Assembly (NCBI GenBank): GCA_037138855.1
Contig: JBAXHO010000055.1
Coordinates: 1-11,363, forward strand
Source of the DNA: JBAXHO01 sp037138855
Lineage (GTDB): Bacteria; Patescibacteriota; Dojkabacteria; B142; OLB20
Length of the DNA stretch: 11,363 bases
Direction: 5' to 3'
In this document: positions 7,081-11,363 of the stretch, piece after piece
Numbering within the stretch: the stretch's first letter is position 1
Layout: each line of letters begins with the position of its first letter
Made by a program: the position numbers and the translations under genes
The notes under the pieces: generated by a model
Told to the model about the DNA's origin: nothing
The model's input: only the letters and a program-made list of their open reading frames with translations
The model's database searches: none

Positions 7081-8019
7081 CTATAACAACAATCGGGAAT
7101 TGTGTAAATACTGGTAGTCTTGAGCTGCGCCCTGCTGCTTTCCCTCCAGTTGTAGTTGAATTAATTCTACAGCACCATCAGATAATCCCAATAATAACTG
7201 CTGGTCTTTTTGCTGAATCAGGCCCGCTGGTAAAGACTCTACTGATTTTTTTAAGGCAAAAACCTTAAGTCGCAATGTTTTCCCATTAAAGATCACATTG
7301 GTCCAGGCAATCGGCCAGGGAAAAAAGGCCCGGCACATCCGATCCACCTCACTCACCCTATTTTTACTGGTAAATTGCGCTTTTTCTTTCGCCAAATCAT
7401 CAGTCTGACAAAAGGTAGCTTTGCTTTCAGCTTGTGGCTCTGGAATTATATTGCCGGCAGTCCAATCAGGAACTAACTGCAATAAATAATCTGAACCCAA
7501 TTCCGCTAAACGCTTCTTTAAAGACGCTGTAGTATCATTTTCCGCAATTTTCACCTCTAATTTTCCGATAATTGGCCCATCATCCAGCCCCGGTGTCATT
7601 ACTGGAATAGAAATCCCAGTAGTTTGATAACCGCGGAGAATTGCCATAGGAATCGGTACAGCACCTCGCAAATCAGGTAGTAATGAGCCGTGAATGTTTA
7701 AACAATGATATTTGGGGTAATCCAGCATTACTTTAGGAATCATTTGCCCATAATCAGTGACGACAATCAGCTCTGGACAATACTTTTCCGTGATTTGACT
7801 GGCGTTTTGCTGTAGTTTTTGCGGCTGTAACAAGGCTAATTTCAATTCTTGCGCCACTGCAGCCACTGGACAAGGAGTCAAACTCTGCTTTCGCCCCATT
7901 GGCTTATCAGGCTGGGAAATTACAGCAATTATGTTCACAATCTCCGACTTTGCTAGTTTTTTCAAAACAATTGCGGCAAATTCACCGGAACCAACGAAGA
8001 TTGTTTGTATTGCTGCCAT
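7081..8019 (-). CDS. fmt: Methionyl-tRNA formyltransferase
   Basis: The protein has 312 residues, the usual length. It transfers a formyl group from 10-formyl-tetrahydrofolate to the methionine of initiator Met-tRNA in the cytoplasm. The N-terminal formyltransferase domain (about 1-185) shows VISQPDKPMGR (33-43), the HGSLLP motif with catalytic Asn108 and His110, RGAVPI (118-123) and GLDDGPI with catalytic Asp146. The C-terminal OB-like tRNA-binding domain follows (about 205-312) with RAFFPWPIAWT (230-240), the normal FPWPGAWT region. A small oddity is VVTDYGQMIP where VVAAYGxxLP is usual. The gene has its own promoter at 8041-8069. It ends in TAG, the only non-TAA stop here, 60 bases before the YhcG gene. 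No def or priA neighbour is present. Of the sampled genes it is the richest in GC. Confidence 0.97.
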   Translation of the reverse strand: MAAIQTIFVGSGEFAAIVLKKLAKSEIVNIIAVISQPDKPMGRKQSLTPCPVAAVAQELKLALLQPQKLQQNASQITEKYCPELIVVTDYGQMIPKVMLDYPKYHCLNIHGSLLPDLRGAVPIPMAILRGYQTTGISIPVMTPGLDDGPIIGKLEVKIAENDTTASLKKRLAELGSDYLLQLVPDWTAGNIIPEPQAESKATFCQTDDLAKEKAQFTSKNRVSEVDRMCRAFFPWPIAWTNVIFNGKTLRLKVFALKKSVESLPAGLIQQKDQQLLLGLSDGAVELIQLQLEGKQQGAAQDYQYLHNSRLLL

Positions 8020-8040
8020 GAGTGAAAGTTAACTAAATGA

Positions 8041-8069
8041 ATTATAGCAGAAAAGAGGAACGGTGTCCG
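8041..8069 (-). promoter_or_regulatory. Promoter of fmt (CGGACA-17-TATAAT with extended TG)
   Basis: On the - strand a consensus TATAAT (8041-8046) has TG one base upstream. It also has a -35-like CGGACA (8064-8069, four matches to TTGACA including GACA) at exactly 17 bases. The ATG is 21 bases past the -10. The -35 lies inside the CGGTG heptamer array, so that array could influence fmt expression. Confidence 0.65.
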
Positions 8070-8084
8070 GTGAGCGGTGATCGG
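8061..8084. repeat. Heptamer array CGGTGnn, three units
   Basis: The units are CGGTGTC, CGGTGAG and CGGTGAT, followed by a final CGG. It overlaps the proposed fmt -35 box. Confidence 0.8.
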
Positions 8085-8102
8085 AAAGCAGAAGCAAATT
8101 GG

Positions 8103-8123
8103 AATTTGCAATTTGCAATTTGG
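8103..8123. repeat. Heptamer array AATTTGC, three units
   Basis: Two exact units AATTTGC (8103-8116) are followed by AATTTGG (8117-8123). Confidence 0.85.
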
Positions 8124-8139
8124 GAAAGTAAATGAAAAA

Positions 8140-8167
8140 AAGTTAGAAGTTATTAGCTAATGGCTAG
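8140..8167. repeat. Diverged heptad stretch, related to 9372-9398
   Basis: The first units read AAGTTAG and AAGTTAT, and the last is TGGCTAG. The same run, AAAGTTAGAAGTT then a TAGC...GGCTAG element, recurs at 9371-9398 in the other spacer in the same orientation, with a few substitutions and one indel. Both are followed by GAATCTAG-type repeats. Confidence 0.6.
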
Positions 8168-8168
8168 A

Positions 8169-8208
8169 GGAATCTAGGAATCTAGGAATCTAGGAATCTA
8201 GGAATCTA
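8169..8208. repeat. Tandem repeat GGAATCTA, five perfect units
   Basis: Five identical 8-base units fill exactly 40 bases. Related GAATCTAGGAATCTAG sequence occurs at 9431-9446 in the other spacer. A unit of this kind is prone to slipped-strand copy-number change. Confidence 0.95.
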
Positions 8209-8280
8209 AAAAAATTATGCAAATTGTCTGGAAATAAAAAGCAACTTGGAAATTGTTATTCATAATTTATCATTTTTTTT

Positions 8281-8293
8281 GCTATTTAATAGC
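8281..8293. repeat. Palindrome GCTATT-T-AATAGC
   Basis: A perfect inverted repeat with one central base lies two bases before the larger 8296-8315 palindrome. Confidence 0.7.
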
Positions 8294-8295
8294 AC

Positions 8296-8315
8296 GGGAT
8301 GCAGATCTGCATCCC
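8296..8315. repeat. Perfect 20-base palindrome GGGATGCAGATCTGCATCCC
   Basis: The sequence equals its own reverse complement over 20 bases and is much richer in GC than its surroundings. No T-run follows it on either strand, so it does not look like a Rho-independent terminator. It could be a REP-like element or a binding site for a dimeric protein; the sequence alone does not decide. Confidence 0.9.
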
Positions 8316-8375
8316 CTCCGTTTCATTGAAGATGACGACGTCTCCCCTATATGATACCTATTTAATGTTCACATA

Positions 8376-8393
8376 GAACAAAAATTTTTGTTC
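8376..8393. repeat. Perfect 18-base palindrome GAACAAAAATTTTTGTTC
   Basis: The sequence is self-complementary with an A5/T5 core. The heptamer TGTTCAC occurs at 8366-8372 and again at 8389-8395, so the right arm of the palindrome is part of a direct repeat. Because it is A/T-cored with GAAC/GTTC ends, it resembles an operator half-site pair. No regulator is encoded here. Confidence 0.8.
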
Positions 8394-8410
8394 ACTACGT
8401 AATTCTTTTT

Positions 8411-8431
8411 CTACTTGCTACTTTCTACTTG
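8411..8431. repeat. Heptamer array CTACTTG, three units
   Basis: The units are CTACTTG, CTACTTT and CTACTTG. The array lies 15 bases beyond the stop codon of the 8446-9279 gene, on its downstream side. Confidence 0.85.
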
Positions 8432-8445
8432 ATTCTTAACTTTCT

Positions 8446-9279
8446 TTATTTCACCTTCATACTTTGCATGATTACTACTAATGCATCGAGATCGCTATTA
8501 ATAAAATTTGGATTTAATTCTGCTTGGAATGCAGTAACTTTATCATTATATGCATCCGATTTTACATTCAATGAAATATCGCTAAATTGTGGAAACATAC
8601 CATTCAGACCACAAGCAGGTAAAAATTCAGTGCCTTGTGAATTCATATTCCAGGCAAGTGTACTATCATATCTCCGAACCAATAAACCTAAAAACCTAAA
8701 TTCATTATATTTTTTATTTGTTAAATCAATAATTGTCACATCTTTTTGAAGGGCTAATTTAGTCATATCATTTATTCCATCTAGATAACTTTGTGGAGTA
8801 TCTTGAAATTTCAAAACAGAATCACAACTATCAGAACCACCGATTCCATAAGCAGCAGATAAGGTCAATACTGCAGTGTTATTTTTATTGATTGATAAAA
8901 ATGACAAACCGGTATATGTAGCTCCTGACATAAGCATATCGCTTCCATCGCCATCATACTTTTCCACCACCGTCCAGCCAGCGGGAAGACTGGCAGTGAC
9001 ATACTTACCAGTAAAAGCTGTATTGGTTGGTTTGACAATTACCTCTGTCGCTGCCACGGTGGGAACAGCGGTATTACTAACTTTTTGCTCTGTTTCGTCA
9101 TTATCACGAAAATATGCCAAGATTGGAAAAATTAAAACACAAAGCAAAATAGTAATGATCAATAACAAACCAATAATCACGATAAACAAGCCTTTATTGC
9201 CTGGCTTTTTTGGAATAACAGCTTCTCTTTGAGGAGTTGGTTGAGCTGCTGAAGCAGAATTTGGTACTGTGTCTGTCAT
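8446..9279 (-). CDS. Membrane-anchored protein with PsbP-like extracytoplasmic domain (copy 2)
   Basis: The protein has 277 residues. A hydrophilic Pro/Ala/Ser-rich cytoplasmic start (1-29, ending KKPGNKG) leads to one membrane helix at about 31-56. A Thr/Val-rich linker (about 62-90) and a globular domain (about 91-277) follow. The domain opens KYVTASLPAGW (to Trp102) and ends in a short hydrophobic helix, DALVVIMQSMKVK. These are the same opening and closing elements as in copy 1 (YPSGW) and copy 3 (YPAGW). Domain cysteines 152 and 223 could pair. Cys47 lies inside the membrane helix and is not a lipobox. The protein should sit N-in, C-out. Both flanking spacers are unusually long and repeat-rich. 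An AT-rich -10 candidate (TATATT at 9304-9309) is weak. The function is unknown. Confidence 0.85.
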   Translation of the reverse strand: MTDTVPNSASAAQPTPQREAVIPKKPGNKGLFIVIIGLLLIITILLCVLIFPILAYFRDNDETEQKVSNTAVPTVAATEVIVKPTNTAFTGKYVTASLPAGWTVVEKYDGDGSDMLMSGATYTGLSFLSINKNNTAVLTLSAAYGIGGSDSCDSVLKFQDTPQSYLDGINDMTKLALQKDVTIIDLTNKKYNEFRFLGLLVRRYDSTLAWNMNSQGTEFLPACGLNGMFPQFSDISLNVKSDAYNDKVTAFQAELNPNFINSDLDALVVIMQSMKVK

Positions 9280-9383
9280 GATGAATGTGTTTAAATAGTA
9301 AATAATATAGTAACGTAAAATTGAAATGATTGATAGGAGAGAAATGTTAACTAGAACTAGATAAAAGCTAAAAGTTAGAAGTT

Positions 9384-9398
9384 CTAGCCATAGGCTAG
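9384..9398. repeat. Perfect hairpin CTAGCC-ATA-GGCTAG
   Basis: A six-base-pair stem with a three-base loop directly abuts the next hairpin. It lies in the copy that resembles 8140-8167. Confidence 0.8.
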
Positions 9399-9413
9399 TA
9401 AGCCTTTGGCTTA
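9399..9413. repeat. Perfect hairpin TAAGCC-TTT-GGCTTA
   Basis: A six-base-pair stem with a three-base loop begins on the base after the previous hairpin ends. No T-run follows it on + and no A-run precedes it, so a terminator role is not supported. Confidence 0.8.
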
Positions 9414-9443
9414 AGAAGATAAGAAGTTAAGAATCTAGGAATC
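9412..9443. repeat. Drifting 8-mer array, TAAGAAGA to TAGGAATC
   Basis: Four successive 8-base units change stepwise: the first two differ only at the last base, the third keeps TAAGAA, and the fourth differs from the third by one base. The gradient suggests serial slippage with mutation. Confidence 0.7.
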
Positions 9444-9456
9444 TAGAGAAACTGTA

Positions 9457-9477
9457 TTCGAATTTCGAATCTCGAAT
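9457..9477. repeat. Heptamer array (T/C)TCGAAT, three units
   Basis: The units are TTCGAAT, TTCGAAT and CTCGAAT, followed by CTC. Confidence 0.85.
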
Positions 9478-9480
9478 CTC

Positions 9481-9509
9481 AAGCTACAAGCTACTTAGCT
9501 ACCAGCTAC
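9481..9509. repeat. Heptamer array AAGCTAC, four units
   Basis: Two exact AAGCTAC units are followed by two diverged ones ending in AGCTAC; one of these has an extra base. Confidence 0.8.
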
Positions 9510-9519
9510 TTTTCCCTAC

Positions 9520-9547
9520 TTGATACTTGATGCTTGATACTTTATAC
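9520..9547. repeat. Heptamer array TTGATAC, four units
   Basis: The units are TTGATAC, TTGATGC, TTGATAC and TTTATAC. CTTTTA-type heptads continue (9555-9575) across the lgt stop codon into its coding end. Confidence 0.85.
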
Positions 9548-9558
9548 TTTTCAACCTT

Positions 9559-10461
9559 TTATCTTTTAGCTTTTGTTCTTCCTATTTGATACCTCATACC
9601 AAGCAGCACTCCTACTAGCACAATCAGGCATACCCATTGCGAGAAAGTTAATCCGAGCAAAAACTTGGGTGCTAAACGAAAGAACTCTACTACAAATCGC
9701 ACTATTGTATATCCAGCAGTATAAATTAAAAAATAACCATTTTTATCCAAACGATATTTCCGAAAACGGAGATACAAGATTAGAAACAAAATTAAATCAC
9801 CAATCTGCTCATAAAGAAATGCCGGATGATGAAATTCACCAAGCTGATCAATGAATTGTCCCCAGGGTAAATTGGTAATCGGACCATAGAGTTCCTGATT
9901 GAAAAAATTGCCAAAACGCCCGATAGCCTGACCAAGCGGTAAGAAGATCATAATTATATTGATGATTTTCAATACTGCTAAACCATTTCTCAGTTGCGAA
10001 ACTCTAGGTAAAACTAACCTTATGAATAAATATAATCCCAGTAATCCCCCGGCTATTGCTCCGAAAATACTTAAACCTCCTTGCCAAATTGCAAAAATAT
10101 CACTCAGTGAATTCCGATACAAACCGAAATCAGTAAGGACATGCCAGAGCCTGGCTCCAAAAATTGCCGGGATTAATACAAAGATAAAACCGAGATAAAT
10201 TTGTTCTTCACTAGCTAATTTTTCCCGGATAATTTCCCGCTTTGCAAATAAAAATACCGTCCAAATCGCCGTAAACAAACACAAACTGTAAATTTTAATT
10301 TTAAAAAAAACTAATGAAACTTCAGTCGGCACAAACCAAGTACCGCGCAACATTTGGTAAAATGGATAAAGAAAGGATAAAAAAAAGATTAAAAGAAGAA
10401 CCCATTTAGCTGATGCTGAATAGGTTCTCCATATTTTTTGTGATTTATAAATAATCTTCAA
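9559..10461 (-). CDS. lgt: Prolipoprotein diacylglyceryl transferase
   Basis: The protein has 300 residues and is a multi-pass membrane enzyme that moves diacylglycerol from phosphatidylglycerol to the lipobox cysteine of prelipoproteins. The Lgt signature GRFGNFFNQELYG is at 181-193 (Arg182, Asn185, Asn188, Glu190). Also present are FGARLWHVL (101-109), IWQGGLSIFGAIAGG (125-139), HPAFLYE (212-218) and RFVVEFFR (255-262, holding the second essential Arg). The position of E. coli His103 is Phe133 here. The start used is TTG at 10461, with GATAGG 9 bases before it and a TATACT -10 at 10493-10498. An ATG at 10353 (Met37) would remove an extra N-terminal hydrophobic segment and give 264 residues, near the usual size, so the start is uncertain. 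The last residues, RTKAKR, lie in repeat-like DNA. No lipobox protein is encoded in this window. Confidence 0.95.
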   Translation of the reverse strand: MKIIYKSQKIWRTYSASAKWVLLLIFFLSFLYPFYQMLRGTWFVPTEVSLVFFKIKIYSLCLFTAIWTVFLFAKREIIREKLASEEQIYLGFIFVLIPAIFGARLWHVLTDFGLYRNSLSDIFAIWQGGLSIFGAIAGGLLGLYLFIRLVLPRVSQLRNGLAVLKIINIIMIFLPLGQAIGRFGNFFNQELYGPITNLPWGQFIDQLGEFHHPAFLYEQIGDLILFLILYLRFRKYRLDKNGYFLIYTAGYTIVRFVVEFFRLAPKFLLGLTFSQWVCLIVLVGVLLGMRYQIGRTKAKR

Positions 10462-10470
10462 GTTTTAATA

Positions 10471-10498
10471 CCTATCAATATTAATAATCAATAGTATA
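10471..10498 (-). promoter_or_regulatory. Likely lgt promoter -10 and ribosome-binding site
   Basis: On the - strand TATACT (10493-10498) can serve as -10. GATAGG (10471-10476) lies 9 bases before the TTG at 10461. Both sit in the 47-base gap behind the 10509 gene, so lgt may have its own promoter. The spacing to TTG is slightly long. These sites are the main reason to prefer the TTG start over the ATG at 10353. Confidence 0.4.
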
Positions 10499-10508
10499 CA
10501 GCGTAAAT

Positions 10509-11276
10509 TTATCTCAAGGTACTAAAAACATTCTCAATTGCAACAATTTGCGCTGCAGTAAGATTATTTTTTGCAATTAAATTAATTTCACCCCAAGCTG
10601 TTGGACTTGTGAGACTTACCTGGTCTGTACCAGGACCGCCACAAAAATGGTAATTAGATTCTGTAGTAACAGTTGTATCTTTATAGTAGGAAAGTAATTG
10701 ACCACTTATCTGAAAAGAAATAGCTTTCAGACCAGTTTGAACTGGACATGGAATTGCAGCTGGTAAACTAGTTCTAGTGAAAATAATCTCAAGATTTTCT
10801 TTTAGATTGGTGAGTGAATAAATTGTACCAGTTTGGACTGGTTTTGTATCTAGAGCCCATCCAGCAGGATAATCTATTGAAAATCCTTTCAGAATTCCAT
10901 TAGGTGCAATATCAAAATCAGCAACAGTCAATGTTCCAGCGTTTTTGTCATCTACTGCATTAAGTTCTGAAGAATTGTCATATGTAGCTGTAGTTTTAGG
11001 TGTAGAAGTGATATCAACTGCATTTAGCTCTGAAGAATTATCATTAGTTCCAACGGTCTGATTGCTATTTTGTGAAATTGAAGTATTAGTTTTACTTGAT
11101 TCACTACTTTCTTGTTTTTTAAATAAAAGAAACAGTGAAATACTTATGACAACAATAATTATCACTACTGCTACTAAAGCAATTAATGCCATGGATACCT
11201 TCTTGGCAGGAGGTACTTTTGTTGGATCCGCCTCTCCAATTGTGGGTTGTCCTTGAACTGATACTGATTCTGTCAT
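10509..11276 (-). CDS. Membrane-anchored protein with PsbP-like extracytoplasmic domain (copy 3)
   Basis: The protein has 255 residues. A hydrophilic start (1-27) containing PPAKK precedes one membrane helix at about 28-52. A long Ser/Asn/Thr-rich linker (about 55-115) leads to a globular domain (about 118-255). The domain opens GFSIDYPAGW (131-140) and ends IENVFSTLR, matching copies 1 and 2 in layout. Domain cysteines 177 and 212 could pair. The linker contains an in-frame duplication of DNSSELNAVD (residues 79-88 and 100-109). The predicted topology is N-in, C-out. There is no lipobox, although lgt is the next gene downstream (47 bases). An extended -10, TGTTATATA, lies only 6 bases before the ATG. 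The function is unknown. Confidence 0.85.
   Translation of the reverse strand: MTESVSVQGQPTIGEADPTKVPPAKKVSMALIALVAVVIIIVVISISLFLLFKKQESSESSKTNTSISQNSNQTVGTNDNSSELNAVDITSTPKTTATYDNSSELNAVDDKNAGTLTVADFDIAPNGILKGFSIDYPAGWALDTKPVQTGTIYSLTNLKENLEIIFTRTSLPAAIPCPVQTGLKAISFQISGQLLSYYKDTTVTTESNYHFCGGPGTDQVSLTSPTAWGEINLIAKNNLTAAQIVAIENVFSTLR
10950..11042 (-). repeat. In-frame duplication of DNSSELNAVD in the copy 3 linker
   Basis: The two 30-base copies are at 10950-10979 and 11013-11042, with start points 63 bases (21 codons) apart. The DNA copies differ at only about four positions, while the protein copies are identical, so the duplication is fairly recent or the peptide is under selection. Confidence 0.85.
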
Positions 11277-11282
11277 TTTAAA

Positions 11283-11291
11283 TATATAACA
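11283..11291 (-). promoter_or_regulatory. Extended -10 (TGTTATATA) next to the start of the 10509 gene
   Basis: Read on the - strand, TG-T-TATATA ends 6 bases before the ATG at 11276, which would give a leaderless mRNA. An alternative -10 (TATACA, a little further upstream) would give an ordinary short leader, so the call is tentative. Confidence 0.35.
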
Positions 11292-11363
11292 ACTAAATAT
11301 GTATAGAGCACTGCTGTCCGCTAAAAGTTTTATAAAAATCCAAATAGGAAATAAAAGAGAGGT

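Larger units (their letters stand above)
8020..8445. other. 426-base non-coding spacer of micro-repeats and palindromes
   Basis: No gene or RNA gene was recognised between fmt and the 8446-9279 gene. In order from the left it holds the fmt promoter, a CGGTGnn array, an AATTTGC array, a heptad stretch around 8140-8167, five copies of GGAATCTA, three perfect palindromes (8281-8293, 8296-8315, 8376-8393) and a CTACTTG array just past the stop of the neighbouring gene. The stretch 8209-8280 is plain AT-rich sequence with a T8 run at 8273-8280. Confidence 0.8.
9280..9558. other. 279-base non-coding spacer of hairpins and 7-8-base arrays
   Basis: No gene was recognised here. Positions 9280-9348 are AT-rich and probably hold the upstream region of the copy 2 gene. 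From 9349 on, almost every base belongs to a hairpin or a short tandem array: AACTAG twice (9349-9360), two abutting hairpins (9384-9413), drifting 8-mers (9412-9443), then TCGAAT, AGCTAC and TTGATAC arrays running to the lgt stop. Confidence 0.8.

Noticed and set aside
8169..8208. CRISPR array
   Set aside because: The 8-base units are contiguous without spacers and there are no cas genes.
8296..8315. Rho-independent terminator
   Set aside because: The palindrome has no loop and no T-run follows it on either strand; the nearby T8 run lies on the wrong side for the - strand gene.
8876..9232. A + strand frame with a hydrophobic stretch opposite the second PsbP-like gene
   Set aside because: Its hydrophobic segment is the mirror of the membrane helix and linker of the real gene on the - strand.
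8020..9558. tRNA or structured RNA gene in the two long spacers
   Set aside because: No cloverleaf, T-loop GGTTCRA box or recognisable riboswitch core was found; the visible structure is explained by short repeats and palindromes.
1..11363. Recoded UGA (as in Gracilibacteria or SR1)
   Set aside because: All genes are full length under the standard bacterial code and no in-frame TGA interrupts them. The absence of TGA stops in nine genes alone is too weak to support recoding.

Overview
The window is AT-rich (hand-counted 60-base samples run from about 22 to 48 % GC). It has short spacers, few recognisable Shine-Dalgarno sites and several TG-extended -10 promoters close to their start codons. 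Of the nine complete genes, eight end in TAA and one in TAG; none uses TGA. Together with the gene content (secreted subtilase, GH25 muramidase, membrane-anchored PsbP-like proteins, a Wzm/Wzt-type exporter, a short Lgt), this suggests a member of the Candidate Phyla Radiation (Patescibacteria). That assignment is inference; no rRNA or phylogenetic marker is present to prove it.

Layout. Positions 1-1518 (-) hold a secreted S8 protease that runs off the left edge. A 93-base divergent promoter region separates it from two + strand genes: a membrane-anchored PsbP-like protein (1612-2325) and a secreted GH25 muramidase (2409-3503). From 3506 to the right edge every gene is on the - strand. In order of transcription within the left part, these are an ABC-2 permease (5146-5919) followed by its ATPase (3506-5143), which form one operon. 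To their right lie a YhcG/DUF1016 PD-(D/E)XK nuclease (5965-7020), methionyl-tRNA formyltransferase fmt (7081-8019), a second anchored PsbP-like protein (8446-9279), prolipoprotein diacylglyceryl transferase lgt (9559-10461) and a third anchored PsbP-like protein (10509-11276).

How it fits together. Apart from fmt and the YhcG nuclease, every gene concerns the cell envelope: glycan export, wall hydrolysis, extracytoplasmic proteolysis, lipoprotein modification and three anchored proteins of one architecture. The most unusual protein is the exporter ATPase. Behind a Wzt-type nucleotide-binding domain it carries a coiled coil and two tandem copies of a beta-rich domain. These could serve as a substrate reader in the way the Wzt C-terminal domain does.

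The spacers at 8020-8445 and 9280-9558, which flank the second PsbP-like gene, are built largely of 7- and 8-base micro-arrays with different unit sequences, plus perfect palindromes and hairpins. One array appears to run into the 3' end of lgt. This is the clearest structure in the window not explained by genes.
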